Part shown: piece after piece, positions 22,422-32,879 of the stretch | How the letters are laid out: every line of letters starts with the position of its first letter | Numbering within the stretch: position 1 is the stretch's first letter | Assembly: GCA_037953745.1 (NCBI GenBank) | Contig: JBAKBP010007646.1 | Span: 1-64,000 of the forward strand | Length of the DNA stretch: 64,000 bases | Direction: 5' to 3' | From: Lithodes maja | Taxonomy: Eukaryota; Arthropoda; Malacostraca; Decapoda; Lithodidae | Notes under the pieces: generated by a model | The model's input: only the letters and a program-made list of their open reading frames with translations | Database searches by the model: none | What the model was told of the DNA's origin: nothing | Made by a program: the position numbers and the translations under genes

Positions 22422-22557
22422 ACCATGAATTTTGCTAACCTGTTGTACCTCATCTCTGAACCCCAGAGGAAAATTGTTAGAACTATTGAAAGCTGTAACA
22501 ATAAAATCCTGAATGCTGAAACTGCTATTGCTTTTAACCTCGTATGTTTAAAAGAGA

Positions 22558-23037
22558 ATATATATATATATATATATATACTAGCAGGAGTACCCGGCGT
22601 TGCCCGGGTTTAAATTCTACTACCATAATCACCATCATCAATCACTACTACCACAATCATCACTACCATAATCACCGGCCTCGACCTCCCTGTGCCTCAT
22701 TAAACGGCGACCTCGATTTCGGCCGCTAAATGACCTCCGATTTTGGATCTGACCTCATCTGTACCCCCATTTTGGGGGGCTGCGAACAACTTTCGTTCCA
22801 TACACCTTTTCGATCGGAGGCCTCCTTCTGCCCCAAACGGCAATTTTTTTCATTTTTTTTTTTCAATTTCGGCCTCGAAACTACCTTCGATCGTGGCCTC
22901 GCCCCCTCTATGACCTGACCCAGGTCAATTGACACCCACACGCAAAGTTTCAGCTCCCCAGGTCCAAAACTGCGGCCGCCTACTAAGAACACACAGCCAG
23001 ATAAACAGACACACAAACTGATTTAATAATATAGATA
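22558..23037 (+). repeat. AT array and hairpin-headed dispersed repeat
   Basis: After AT repeats (22558-22580) a unit begins with a hairpin (ACCCGGCGTTGCCCGGGT, 22594-22611). It passes through an ATC/ACC-rich stretch and ends with an AAGTTTCAGCTCCC...AAACAGACACACAAAC region and TAATATAGAT. This architecture, hairpin, trinucleotide array and cagaca-type tail, resembles that of the units at 36-47 kb although the sequence differs. It is probably a short non-autonomous retroelement. No protein. Confidence 0.5.
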
Positions 23038-23697
23038 TATATAATCAAACAAGGATGTTGCTCAGTTGATGCAAAGTTGCACTTGATAACAAAAGATTGG
23101 GGATTTCAGACAACGGGGAACGGCAGCGGATTTCCACACTAACTAGCATAAATTACTATGACACATATCAGAGTCAACCCTAATTACTGTCAATCGTTAT
23201 CCACTGCGTTTTCCTTATATTACCGTAGTTTATCAACAACTTACTCAGGTGATGGTACCAATTATGTATTACCTTACTATTATAGTGGTTATCTTATAAT
23301 GAAAGTATGAACACACAAACAAATGTAACTCGAACAAAATCGTGACACACACACATATACACACACACATATACACACATAGACATAACACATGAGAGCG
23401 AGATCATTATAAACAAGTCAATAATTATATGGAACGGTTCAAGCTGAGCCTCTCTAACACACCCTTATCTACTGTACACCCGTGAACCAAAGCTTCGGCA
23501 CCCCCTGGACAGGTATTAAGGCTAAGTCAAGGTTGCAGATACAACAGACGTTCGGACAAGCTGGTGTACCAGGCTTGGCAACGAGACCGAGGTTCGCTTT
23601 TCATGAGCTCCAAGTCTCAAAACATTTGTGAGTCACCTACGTTTTCCACCGACAGGCTTATGCATTTTCTTTGCCATACCTGTCTTCTGTCCCTTAT
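23038..23697. other. Non-coding spacer
   Basis: No gene seen. Contains a CA-rich microsatellite (23346-23384). At 23474-23530 lies a segment whose reverse complement recurs, diverged, at about 29830-29875 (shared core CACCCGTGAACCAAAG). Confidence 0.6.
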
Positions 23698-23913
23698 TTA
23701 ACCATTTCATGCTCCGGCATCACACTTTACATCTGTTATCTGGCTATTTTTACATGATTTTATTCAGATTAGGAAAGGTTTATGAAAGTCAGAGGGTTAA
23801 TTGAGTTAGTCTGTAGCCTTTTAAGATCCCCAGATCCTTCCCAAGCTGTAAAAATTCGTATGGTGATAGTCAGGAGAAGCTGCTGAAAGGCATCTAGATC
23901 CTAAAAGGGTTAA
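23698..23913 (+). mobile_element. TTAA-flanked MITE, copy 1
   Basis: 216 bp with TTAACC at one end and GGGTTAA at the other; internal sequence (ATTTTATTCAGATTAG, GGTGATAGTCAG) is shared with the copies at 25341-25556 and 25622-25830. Non-coding. TTAA termini suggest mobilisation by a piggyBac- or Kolobok-type transposase. Confidence 0.65.
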
Positions 23914-24399
23914 AAGACTGCTTTCATATAGTTTTTTATGCTAAGCTCCCATGTTCCATTTTAACCATGCTTCACAGTGCCATAAAGTCCTAGTTAACAT
24001 GGTGCATGTTCTTTTATAATAAATAATAAGTCTCACAAACGGATTATAATTATCTGAGCGAAAGATTGTTTTAGTTTTCTTTTCATGCATGTGATAGAGC
24101 GATCTATTTCATGGTCATAGACTGTAACGCATAATTTATTAATATTAAAATAAGACATAATAAGCCGTTAACTATATCTTGGGTACTAAATATAATGGAA
24201 CAAATAGGTGTTAGAAACATATTCTATTTCATATGTGGTTTATTGTTTATTTTATCAAGCCCTTGTTTAAAGCATCTGCTATACATATTACCAATTACAT
24301 TGTTATAAAGTTTATTTGTGCAGAGAGATAATGGAATACAGTGTCCTTTTAATATGGCAACATATGCATTTATGTTGTAACATTCAATGTCTCCGCAGC
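23914..24399. other. AT-rich spacer
   Basis: AT-rich, no coding signal or recognised repeat seen. Confidence 0.5.
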
Positions 24400-25275
24400 T
24401 TAATAACTTGTCCATCCCCCTTCTGCATCAATAACCTCCTGCAGACGAGCCGGTAAAGAGTCTACTAGCTTGCTGCAAATGTCTGGGCGTCGTCTCACGC
24501 CCTCCCATACTTCTCTGGCCTTTGCTTCTACGCATTCCTTGGTCATCTCTGGAACATTCCATTCCTGAACCATTATCCCCCAAAGATTTTCGATGGGGTT
24601 GCAGTCACATCCCTTTGGAGGCAAATCTACCAACTGGATTTCCGGGTGCTGTGCGAACCACTGTGTGACTGCTCGGCTGGTGTGAATGGGAGACCGATCC
24701 TGCACCAATGTGATGATATCGGGCTCTGGAAGGGCGTATGCGCGAATAGATGGCAGTAAAGAGGTTTCCAATAGATTAATGTATTCCTCGCTGTTAAGGT
24801 TACCATCAATTTTAACCAGTTCTCCAGGACCTCCCCACCACATCCAACCATGAAACGACACGGTGACTCTGCCACTCCTTCCCTTTTCGTTTATATGCCT
24901 GGCCTCATACCGAGTGTTTCGTGCTCGCCAACACTGCAGCCCGTTCCGTGTCACAGAGGAGAAGCATTTTTCATCCGTGAAAATTACATTTTGCCAGAAG
25001 CCACGACCACGCTGGATATGCTGTTGAGCGAATCGTAGTCTTGCTCTCCTGTTGGCTTCTGTCAGCACCTCCTTTATGGCTGGAACATGGCAGTTCAGTC
25101 CCGCCTCACGCATCCGGCGTCTCGCCGTTATTGGGTGACAGTTGAGGCCCAGGTCTCTTGTCAGAGCTACCGATGATGATTTGGGTGCCTGGATGGCAGT
25201 GAGGATGCGCTCACAGTCTTCTTGGGAAGTGACACGAGGGCGGCCAGATCTCGATCTTGTTTTAACATGCCCCTC
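24400..25275 (-). pseudogene. Tc1-like transposase, N-terminally incomplete
   Basis: Cut-and-paste transposase. The minus-strand reading is open from about 25275 to the stop at 24400. It shows the second helix-turn-helix region (VKTRSRSGRPRVTSQEDCERIL ... ITARRRMREAGL), then the DDE core: VIFTDEKCF (first Asp), LVQDRSPIHTSRAV (second Asp, with Arg where Asn is usual) and CDCNPIENLWG (Glu). The spacing from second Asp to Glu is 35 residues, one more than the usual 34 of Tc1. The first helix-turn-helix is missing; TTCCTGCAG before GTGAGGGG on this strand could be a splice acceptor, so an intron is possible. No flanking inverted repeats were found. Confidence 0.85.
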
Positions 25276-25340
25276 ACCTGCAGGAATTAAAAAAATATTA
25301 ATCAGTTTAAATATAATAAGTAATATTGTATTATAGTTGT

Positions 25341-25556
25341 AAAATGACCCTCAGGATCCTGACGCCTTTTGGCATCTTCTTCTGCCAATTGTTTGACGTT
25401 TTTATACAGTTAAGGAAGGTTCTGAGGGAATTATACGGGTAAAGCGTATCACCATTCACTCTGACCTCCGTATCCCATCCCTAATCCGAATAAAATAGTC
25501 TAATAATAACCAGGAAAGAAAAAGAGAAAGGCGTCCTCGGATCCTAAGAGCGTTAA
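25341..25556 (-). mobile_element. TTAA-type MITE, copy 2 (diverged, inverted)
   Basis: In reverse orientation this matches the MITE at 25622-25830: TTAACGCTCTTAGGATCC at the right end, internal GACTATTTTATTCGGATTAG, and a GGCGTCAGGATCCTG end at the left. The left terminus has lost the TTAA form. Confidence 0.55.
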
Positions 25557-25621
25557 CAATCGCTTTACACTTTGATAAAAATTGTTCGTGACTGTAGAAA
25601 AGGATAGCTAGCTTTGGTTAG

Positions 25622-25830
25622 TTAACCCTTTCACGTTCCGAGGACGCCTTTCTCTTCTCTATGCTGGGTAGTATTGGACTATTTTATTCAGATTAGAAAG
25701 GGGATGTGGGAGTCAGATGGTGGATGGTGATACTCTTTACCCCTTCAAGTCCCTCAGATACTTCCAATAAAAACGGCTAATGACAGCCAGAAGACATCGT
25801 CAAATGGCGTCAGGATCGTGAAAGGGTTAA
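25622..25830 (+). mobile_element. TTAA-flanked MITE, copy 3
   Basis: 209 bp bounded by TTAACCCTTTCACG (25622) and CGTGAAAGGGTTAA (25817-25830), an inverted repeat of 14 perfect bases that continues imperfectly for about 25. TTAA on each side is the probable target duplication. Non-coding. Confidence 0.75.
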
Positions 25831-26690
25831 TATGTAAAGAGGATTTAGCGGGAAGTGCCGTTTTTACAGTCTGTCACAGAAATTTACAGAGGCTGCCTGA
25901 CACGTCCCCACCTACAGGTTAGCGAGGTTAGGCTGGGATATAGGATACTCCTTAAAATTAATCGCATCCGGTTTTCCAGTAAATTTTGCCTAATAAATCA
26001 AACCATCCTAATCTAATGTTATCGAACAGTCATCTTGTATAGAAAACAAAGGAACACTCTTGGTGGAGTGCCCACGTCGACGGTCGTTTGAGACTATTCC
26101 TCTCCCACTTAACGAAGTGGAAATATTCCCCAAACAATAATTTGTTATGGAATCAGCAGGTTCCTGGGGAAGTTTAAACCTAATTAATCATCTAGATGTA
26201 AAAACAGAACATTAAACAACATTAATGAAACAATTTTATTTTCCCCAGTTCACACGAGTAGAAAGGTTAGCCAAGATTCGTAGAAGGGGAAGGGGAGAAG
26301 GGAGGGGGAAGTAAGGGAGAAGGGGGTGTAGGAGAGACAGGAGCGGGAGGGAGAGGAGGGATTGGGGTGGGGGTGGAAGGGTGGATGAGAGCGGGTGGGG
26401 GGTGGAAGGGAGGATGAGAGGGGGGAGGGGTGTATGGGAGACGGGAGGGAGTTTAGAAGCCGGAAGGAATGGAACACAAAGAATTACGAAAGATATTCAA
26501 ACTATAACAGACTTATTGCACCTTACGGTTTGAGTGCCTACACTACCTAGGCTAAGCTGCGCATTCATGCTAATACTGTATATTATATTTTACACTGAGA
26601 AGTCTCTTAAGGTATTTATTGGATAATCCAGCATTCAGCTATTTCCGAATTCCATTGAAATGACAATTTTAGTTGTCACTGAAATGACAT
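25831..26690. other. Non-coding spacer with purine-rich tract
   Basis: No gene. Positions 26283-26460 are a GGGA-rich purine tract; the open frame on the opposite strand there is only a by-product of the low complexity. Confidence 0.6.
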
Positions 26691-26862
26691 TGTAATGCCC
26701 TCGAAAATGTCCCGCACCCACAATAATACTAACCCGAGTTGACGTCAGGTATAGCGTAAAATAGTCGGAGATGGTAAGTCCAATAAACTCATCACGTGAT
26801 AACACCACGAGACTATCACCTGGTTCTTAAAAATCGGACTAAGGTTGCTATACTTTTAGTAC

Positions 26863-26945
26863 GTCCGTGGTAGTACAGTGGGTTAGCGCGCGGGCCTGGT
26901 GGTGATGGTTGGGTCACTAACCAGGGTTCGAACCCCACCCAAGGC
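26863..26945 (+). promoter_or_regulatory. tRNA-like pol III promoter (unit 1)
   Basis: CCGTGGTAGTACAGTGGGTT (A-box-like, near 26865-26884) is followed by the B box GGTTCGAACCCC (26925-26936). Spacing is near 50 bp, right for a tRNA-derived internal promoter. The block is typical of a SINE head. Confidence 0.7.
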
Positions 26946-27415
26946 ATCTCAAAACCTGTGGGTTTTTAGGGGGGTTAAATTCCCTTCAGAGGTTCGTACC
27001 CCGCGCCAGGTACCAGGAAAAGTTGATCCTAAAGGTAGCCTGGGGATATTTCAGGAGACCATGAAATCCCTTCACACCCAGCATTTCATTGGTGGCAGCT
27101 AGGGAACGTGACCAGGTAGCTACGTGGAGCACCCGTCACGCGAACCCTATACCAACAATATTGAGATTGCTGAGGTAATACAGCTACGATACCTTACGAC
27201 CTTAAAATAGGCTAGGGACTAGCCTAGTTAAAGAAGGATGTAATGTAATGCCCTCGAAAATGTCCCGCACCCACAATAATACTAACCCGAGTTGACGTCA
27301 GGTATAGTGTAAAATAGTCGGAGATGGTAAGTCCAATAAACTCATCACGTGATAACACCACGAGACTATCACCTGGTTCTTAAAAATCGGACTAAGGTTG
27401 CTATACTTTTAGTAC

Positions 27416-27498
27416 GTCCGTGGTAGTACAGTGGGTTAGCGCGCGGGCCTGGTGGTGATGGTTGGGTCACTAACCAGGGTTCGAACCCCACCCAAGGC
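27416..27498 (+). promoter_or_regulatory. tRNA-like pol III promoter (unit 2)
   Basis: Same A- and B-box arrangement as unit 1, with B box near 27478-27489. Confidence 0.7.
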
Positions 27499-27642
27499 AT
27501 CTCAAAACCTGTGGGTTTTTAGGGGGGTTAAATTCCCTTCAGAGGTTCGTACCCCGCGCCAGGTACCAGGAAAAGTTGATCCTAAAAGGTAGCCTGGGGA
27601 TATTTCAGGAGACCATGAATTCCCTTCACACCCAGCATTTCA

Positions 27643-28425
27643 TTGGTGGAACCAAATAAAAACCAGACTCACATTCCCCCTTCATCCCCAGCTCTGTTGT
27701 CACGCGCGAATCCCCTTTCGGTAAATAACCCATTCACCACACTAAACAGACTTCCTGTCAATCCCACACACCTCACTCCGACCCCCACGGGGGAAAGCTA
27801 CAAACCATTCATACGAAAGGTTAAAGTAAAGACCCCCACTGGACACTTGGCCCGTGTACCACACCCACACCAAGCCCGGGCAGCTGCCCGCCACAACACA
27901 GAGGACACATTCTTACAGGTATACATTGACCTGCAAAAGAAACCTGACCGTCGCTCTCGTGTTTGGTGGAACTTTCTAAATACCCTGGAAATGACTCACC
28001 ATCACTATGCTTCTTTTAACTTCACCCTTGAGGCTCGAGGACGAGCCTATAATGAAGGAGAGGGAAGTAAAATGCCCCAGAACAAGAAGCCCACCACAGA
28101 AGCCACGAGCGAACACCACACAGAAACACCCGGAAGAAAGGTCCACAGAACGAAAGGACCAGCTGACCGAGCCAGCCATTTCAGACAGGCCCAAGCCCGC
28201 AGGGCTAAGCAGCTCATGGCCACACCTTGTTACCTTTTCTAAACTGACCATTTTTCCACACCTCACGTACACTAACCCCCTCGTGTCCTACACTCCTAAC
28301 TACAAAGATGATGAACAGGAATATACATTCATATTAAAAACAACCATGCCCTGTCCCGACGTTGAGCCAATGCCAACACATCAGACAGCCATAATATTTA
28401 TGTATGTTCTTACATCCGAGAATGA
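27643..28425 (+). pseudogene. Unrecognised coding fragment inside the foldback element
   Basis: I do not recognise this protein. The reading is open for ~200 codons from the arm boundary to 28242, then the sensible frame continues, after a shift near 28200-28240, to about 28425, where it runs into the right arm. The composition is protein-like and hydrophilic: PTPTGESYKPFIRKVKVKTP, TFLQVYIDLQKKPDRRSRVW, a Lys/Arg/Glu-rich middle, then YTPNYKDDEQEYTFILKTTM. There is no natural start (the reading opens at a GTG at the arm boundary) and no stop of its own, so it looks like an internal piece of a longer gene, of the element or captured. Confidence 0.4.
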
Positions 28426-28568
28426 AATGCTGGGTGTGAAGGGAATTCATGGTCTCCTGAAATATCCCCAGGCTACCTTTAGGATCAACTTTTCCTGGTA
28501 CCTGGCGCGGGGTACGAACCTCTGAAGGGAATTTAACCCCCCTAAAAACCCACAGGTTTTGAGATGCC

Positions 28569-28650
28569 TTGGGTGGGGTTCGAACCCTGGTTAGTGACCC
28601 AACCATCACCACCAGGCCCGCGCGCTAACCCACTGTACTACCACGGACGT
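28569..28650 (-). promoter_or_regulatory. tRNA-like pol III promoter (unit 3, inverted)
   Basis: Reverse complement of the same block; B box near 28575-28586. Confidence 0.7.
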
Positions 28651-29121
28651 ACTAAAAGTATAGCAACCTTAGTCCGATTTTTAAGAACCAGGTGATAGTC
28701 TCGTGGTGTTATCACGTGATGAGTTTATTGGACTTACCATCTCCGACTATTTTACGCTATACCTGACGTCAACTCGGGTTAGTATTATTGTGGGTGCGGG
28801 ACATTTTCGAGGGCATTACATTACATCCTTCTTTAACTAGGCTAGTCCCTAGCCTATTTTAAGGTCGTAAGGTATCGTAGCTGTATTACCTCAGCAATCT
28901 CAATATTGTTGGTATAGGGTTCGCGTGACGGGTGCTCCACGTAGCTACCTGGTCACGATCCCACCGCTGCCACCAATGAAATGCTGGGTGTGAAGGGAAT
29001 TCATGGTCTCCTGAAATATCCCCAGGCTACCTTTAGGATCAACTTTTCCTGGTACCTGGCGCGGGGTACGAACCTCTGAAGGGAATTTAACCCCCCTAAA
29101 AACCCACAGGTTTTGAGATGC

Positions 29122-29204
29122 CTTGGGTGGGGTTCGAACCCTGGTTAGTGACCCAACCATCACCACCAGGCCCGCGCGCTAACCCACTGTACTACCACGG
29201 ACGT
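29122..29204 (-). promoter_or_regulatory. tRNA-like pol III promoter (unit 4, inverted)
   Basis: Reverse complement of the same block; B box near 29129-29140. Confidence 0.7.
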
Positions 29205-29374
29205 ACTAAAAGTATAGCAACCTTAGTCCGATTTTTAAGAACCAGGTGATAGTCTCGTGGTGTTATCACGTGATGAGTTTATTGGACTTACCATCTCCGA
29301 CTATTTTACGCTATACCTGACGTCAACTCGGGTTAGTATTATTGTGGGTGCGGGACATTTTCGAGGGCATTACA

Positions 29375-29985
29375 GAACACACAGTGTTTATTAACGGAGA
29401 TCTGTCTCTTTGGGTGTTAAGCAACAAGTGACAACACTTATTAACCGAGGATCGGTTTTGTGGCACTGTTTGGAGGAATAAGTAGCCATCCAAATCACGC
29501 AATCACAAAAAAGGGAGGGAATTCCCCTGGAAATAATTAAATAATGACTATCTTTAATGTGTCCAAAAACAGTAGACAATTTTATGCAAGTGCAGTTATG
29601 TGACACAGGCAGACAACTTTTCATACGAAAAATTCCAAGCCACTCACCTCAAGCACAGATGAATTTCCTACTACATCAACTGACCGACCAGCGGCTTTAT
29701 ATATGGTGGTGGAGATTCATATTTATTCATTGTTGCTGAGACTTCAGTTAGTGGAATGTGAACCTCACTTCAGCTTCGCTACGAGTCTTTTCGATCGTCC
29801 AGCCTGTCTTCAACCTTGACTTCGTCTTACTGCCTGTTCAGGGGGTGCCGAAACTTTGGTTCACGGGTGTACATCAACCTTGTCAAAGCCCCCCAAAATT
29901 GACCATAGGATATTATTAAGGAGGGGTGTGGAGACCCAGGTAAAAAAATAACATTGTCCGAAAATCACTTACCAGTCATTCGTGA
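29375..29985. other. Non-coding spacer
   Basis: No gene. Positions 29830-29875 match, inverted and diverged, the segment at 23474-23530. On the minus strand CTGGTAAGTGA near 29963 is a strong splice-donor-like sequence just after the next feature. Confidence 0.5.
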
Positions 29986-30228
29986 TCAGCATCTTGTATA
30001 CGTGGCTCCACATGGGCGCACTTTCGTTTTGTTTAGACTAACTTTCTTTTGGCATCGCCATCTTTTCTCCTTAAAGTTGAATCTCGCATTTTGTCCACAC
30101 TTATCGCAGGTTTTAGTTTCCAAAATAAGGCCGTGACGAACACAAACTTGAAATAAATCGTCGGATGCACTGGCATAGTGTGTATGAAATCTGTGGGTCC
30201 TACTATCACAATTGACACACCGTTCCAT
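29986..30228 (-). pseudogene. Merlin/ISXO2-type zinc-ribbon fragment
   Basis: From the ATG at 30228 (MERCVNCDSRTHRFHTHYAS) the reading gives 80 residues with DDLFQVCVRHGLILETKTCD, then KCGQNARFNFKEKRWRCQKK. An F..L...GL....CxxCG.....RWRC pattern is typical of the N-terminal zinc ribbon of Merlin-family transposases. The catalytic domain is absent. The reading stops at 29986; a consensus splice donor (GTAAGT) lies about 20 nt further on, so this may be a first exon with a small indel, or a dead remnant. Confidence 0.5.
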
Positions 30229-30306
30229 CTTGAAGCCTAGTAGAAGAATGACCGAGCTGTATGACCTTACGCTATTCCCCGGGGCATGCTGGGTCTTCAA
30301 AAGCAT

Positions 30307-31566
30307 TTTGGTGGCGAGATATCAATGAAAAAACAAAAGTAAACTATTATAAACGAATATTTTAGAAAATTCATATTGTAAGACCTACAAAACCTAACAA
30401 ATTAACTGTTTCTACTATTAAAAGACCATTATAATTGTTAAACTACTAGAAATATGAACATGAAGTTTACAAGATAATTAAAACACGCCGCTCATGATTG
30501 ACCTGCCATCTAGTGGTGGGTAAAACAACTACTCATTCTTCTGTCTAGCGATGTAAACAAACACATAACTTCCAGTCTCTCACCCCGCGTTCACGGACAA
30601 TAATTAAAATCTTTTATCTGGTAAACTATGCTTCACCGAGCTAAAATTAAGCATTGTAAGGGTTCCTAATCTTATATCAGACAATCTAGCAAGGTTTTAA
30701 AAGGAGAAATACGGCAGCCGCTGTAGGCCAACTGGAAATTTTGCTGATTGTACAATCGCGCTAAGAAGTGATGACTCGGTTTTTCTAATGTTCGGACAAA
30801 AGTCTCCATATCTGGCTACCGCTGGCAACTCTCCACTGCAATTCGGAGCCCGGTCTTTTCCTAATTTATATCTATAGGTCTCTGGATATTCCCAACAATT
30901 GGTCTACTGACAAAATTAACCTATTTATGCCCTCTAAAATATATTTATGTTGTAGTTTGAATAAATATAAGTAAGGTTTCTTTTCAATTTTTAAATAGAA
31001 TAATGAAAGTAGTTATTTAGTTATTTTCCATGCGCTATCTAGCATGTTACACTCCCAGGGACTGAAGGCCTACGGTCCGCCTACCGCGGCCGCCTGCAAG
31101 ACTGTCAGTCACTGCCAGGATATGAGGGAGAGTGTGCTCTTCTGCTTTTATCTTACTTGAATCTTACTTGAAGTCGTCTAGAGGTCCCGTCCTCACAGTC
31201 GTGGTCCGCCACCGCTATCTATCTTTGTCCTTTACTACCTGCCTTTCCATCTTCCGTTCTTATATGGCAGTCCCTGTGTGTTATCATATATTATATAAGT
31301 TAAATTTAATCATCTGTCTATACAAATTACAAGCTGTTCTCGAGAATTCAAGCCTTTTCACAAAATATACTGGAGATACTTCTGTTTTCCAGGCAGAATG
31401 TCTATCGCTTAGAGAATTAAATGTGGAAAAAAATACTGTTATATGTTTATTTATATGATTTATTGACACTCATGGTTTGAATATAACTTTTAACTGTTGA
31501 TTTTAATTTGATGAGATACTTTTCTCCCAGTATTGTTTGTGTAAAAAGTAATACAAGCATTAAGAC
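30307..31566. other. Non-coding, mostly AT-rich
   Basis: I see nothing that supports a gene or a recognised repeat here. Open frames are short and without recognisable motifs. Confidence 0.5.
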
Positions 31567-32334
31567 TTATGCCCCTTTCACACATACAGGACTCGGGCGC
31601 CGAATGCAGCAGAAAGCAACCGAGTAGCGACTCTGCTGCATGCGGCATCAAGTCGGCACCTATTCCTACCCATGCGGCTGTAGTCGTCTGTAGTCTGGTG
31701 AAGTCCGGGCAATGCGTGTCAAGTCGCGGTCCGCGACGAAAATGTTTGTCAGTTTTGAAATTTGGGCCAGACTTGAAATTTGTCTGGTGGATGCGGGGAG
31801 TAGTCTGCTCTAGTCGGCGCTAGTCGTACCAAGTCTTCTGTATGCGGCTGTAGTCCTTGTGTATGTCGGCTCGAATTGTGTTTCATGTGTAGCATAAAGA
31901 CTACTGCCGCATACACCAGAGTACAGCCGCCGGACACGAGTACAACCGAAAAAGTCTGCTGAAGTCTGCTGAAGTCTTGTGCATAAATTTGCATAAATTT
32001 GCATAAAAAAATTAAAAATTATGCAAAAATATGAGTCATAGGAGTACAACAGACAACAGCGGAATTCATCCGCATGCAGCCGCATACAGCAGACTCCAAC
32101 CACATTGACAGGAGTGCAGACGTATGACAACACCCGGAACCCAATGTGGCAGAAGAGTCGAGCCAACTTGAGCAGACAACAGAAACATCCAACCGACAAC
32201 ACCCAACTCGAACCGCAAACAGCCGCATCAAGCTGACCAAAAAAAATTAAAAAAAATTCCCAACCACAGAACGGCGATACGGCCCCTATATATAGGCCCC
32301 ACGCAGCGCACTTGACCCAGTATTCGACGAGATC

Positions 32335-32636
32335 ACCCTCTTCCACTCTCCTTCTCATTCTCCTCCCTTCCTCCCTTCTCCTCCTCCTCTCTGCTTCTCA
32401 TTCAACTCCCTCCCTCTCTTCTCCTCCTCCTCTTGCTTCTCATTCTCCTTCCCTCCCTTCTCCTCCTCATTCTCCTCCCTCCCTTCTTTTCCTCCTCTCT
32501 CCCTACTTTTCCTCCTTCTCCTCCTGTCTTCGTTCTTTTCCTCCTTCTTCCTCCCTTCTTCTCATCCACCTCTTCCCTCCCTCACTACCTCCCTACTACC
32601 CCCTGTTCTTCTCTTCCTACTCTCTTCCCTCTCATT
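32335..32636. repeat. CT-rich low-complexity tract
   Basis: About 300 bp of CTCCTT/TTCC repeats inside element A. Proline/serine-rich open frames here are by-products of composition. Confidence 0.85.
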
Positions 32637-32879
32637 TAACCCGCTGAGTGCCAGCCAATTTTGACGGTGTGCTTCTGCCAGTGCCAGATTTTTTTTTGTT
32701 TTTTTTTTTTGGGGGGGGGGGGGGCTAAATCTATCAAGTTGGGAGAGAAAGGAAGGATAATGGTAAAAAAAACACTCCCCTCGCCAGAAAACAGGTCTCC
32801 GATGGTCCCGAAAGTAGCTGAAAAGACACTATAGACTACAGAGACTTTTATGGTATCGGAATGTATGGGTGGGAGGGTG

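Larger units (their letters stand above)
19178..22556 (+). mobile_element. Penelope-like element with pseudo-LTR, plus strand (right arm of palindrome)
   Basis: Pseudo-LTR at 19178-19860 followed by the full body to 22556, in inverted orientation to the element at 15598-19170. The two meet directly: minus-oriented PLE sequence ends at GGAGGAC (19165-19171) and plus-oriented sequence starts at GAATGACACAGACTC (19178). The body ends against an AT array at 22558. The two arms are very similar over about 3.4 kb, differing mainly by point changes and small indels. Confidence 0.87.
26691..29374. mobile_element. Foldback element with tRNA-like sequences in its arms
   Basis: Arms of about 950 bp (26691-27650 and 28421-29374) are inverted repeats around a 770-bp unique centre. 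Each arm contains two ~400-bp units (26691-27095, 27244-27650; 28421-28820, 28972-29374) separated by a ~150-bp linker. The ends are TGTAATGCCCTCG and CGAGGGCATTACA. Arm copies are almost identical. Each unit holds a tRNA-like block with a strong B box. I see no clear target duplication. It could be a non-autonomous DNA element or two SINE pairs that formed a palindrome. Confidence 0.8.

Noticed and set aside
26250..26477. 75-codon Pro/Ser-rich minus-strand frame
   Set aside because: By-product of a purine-rich tract.
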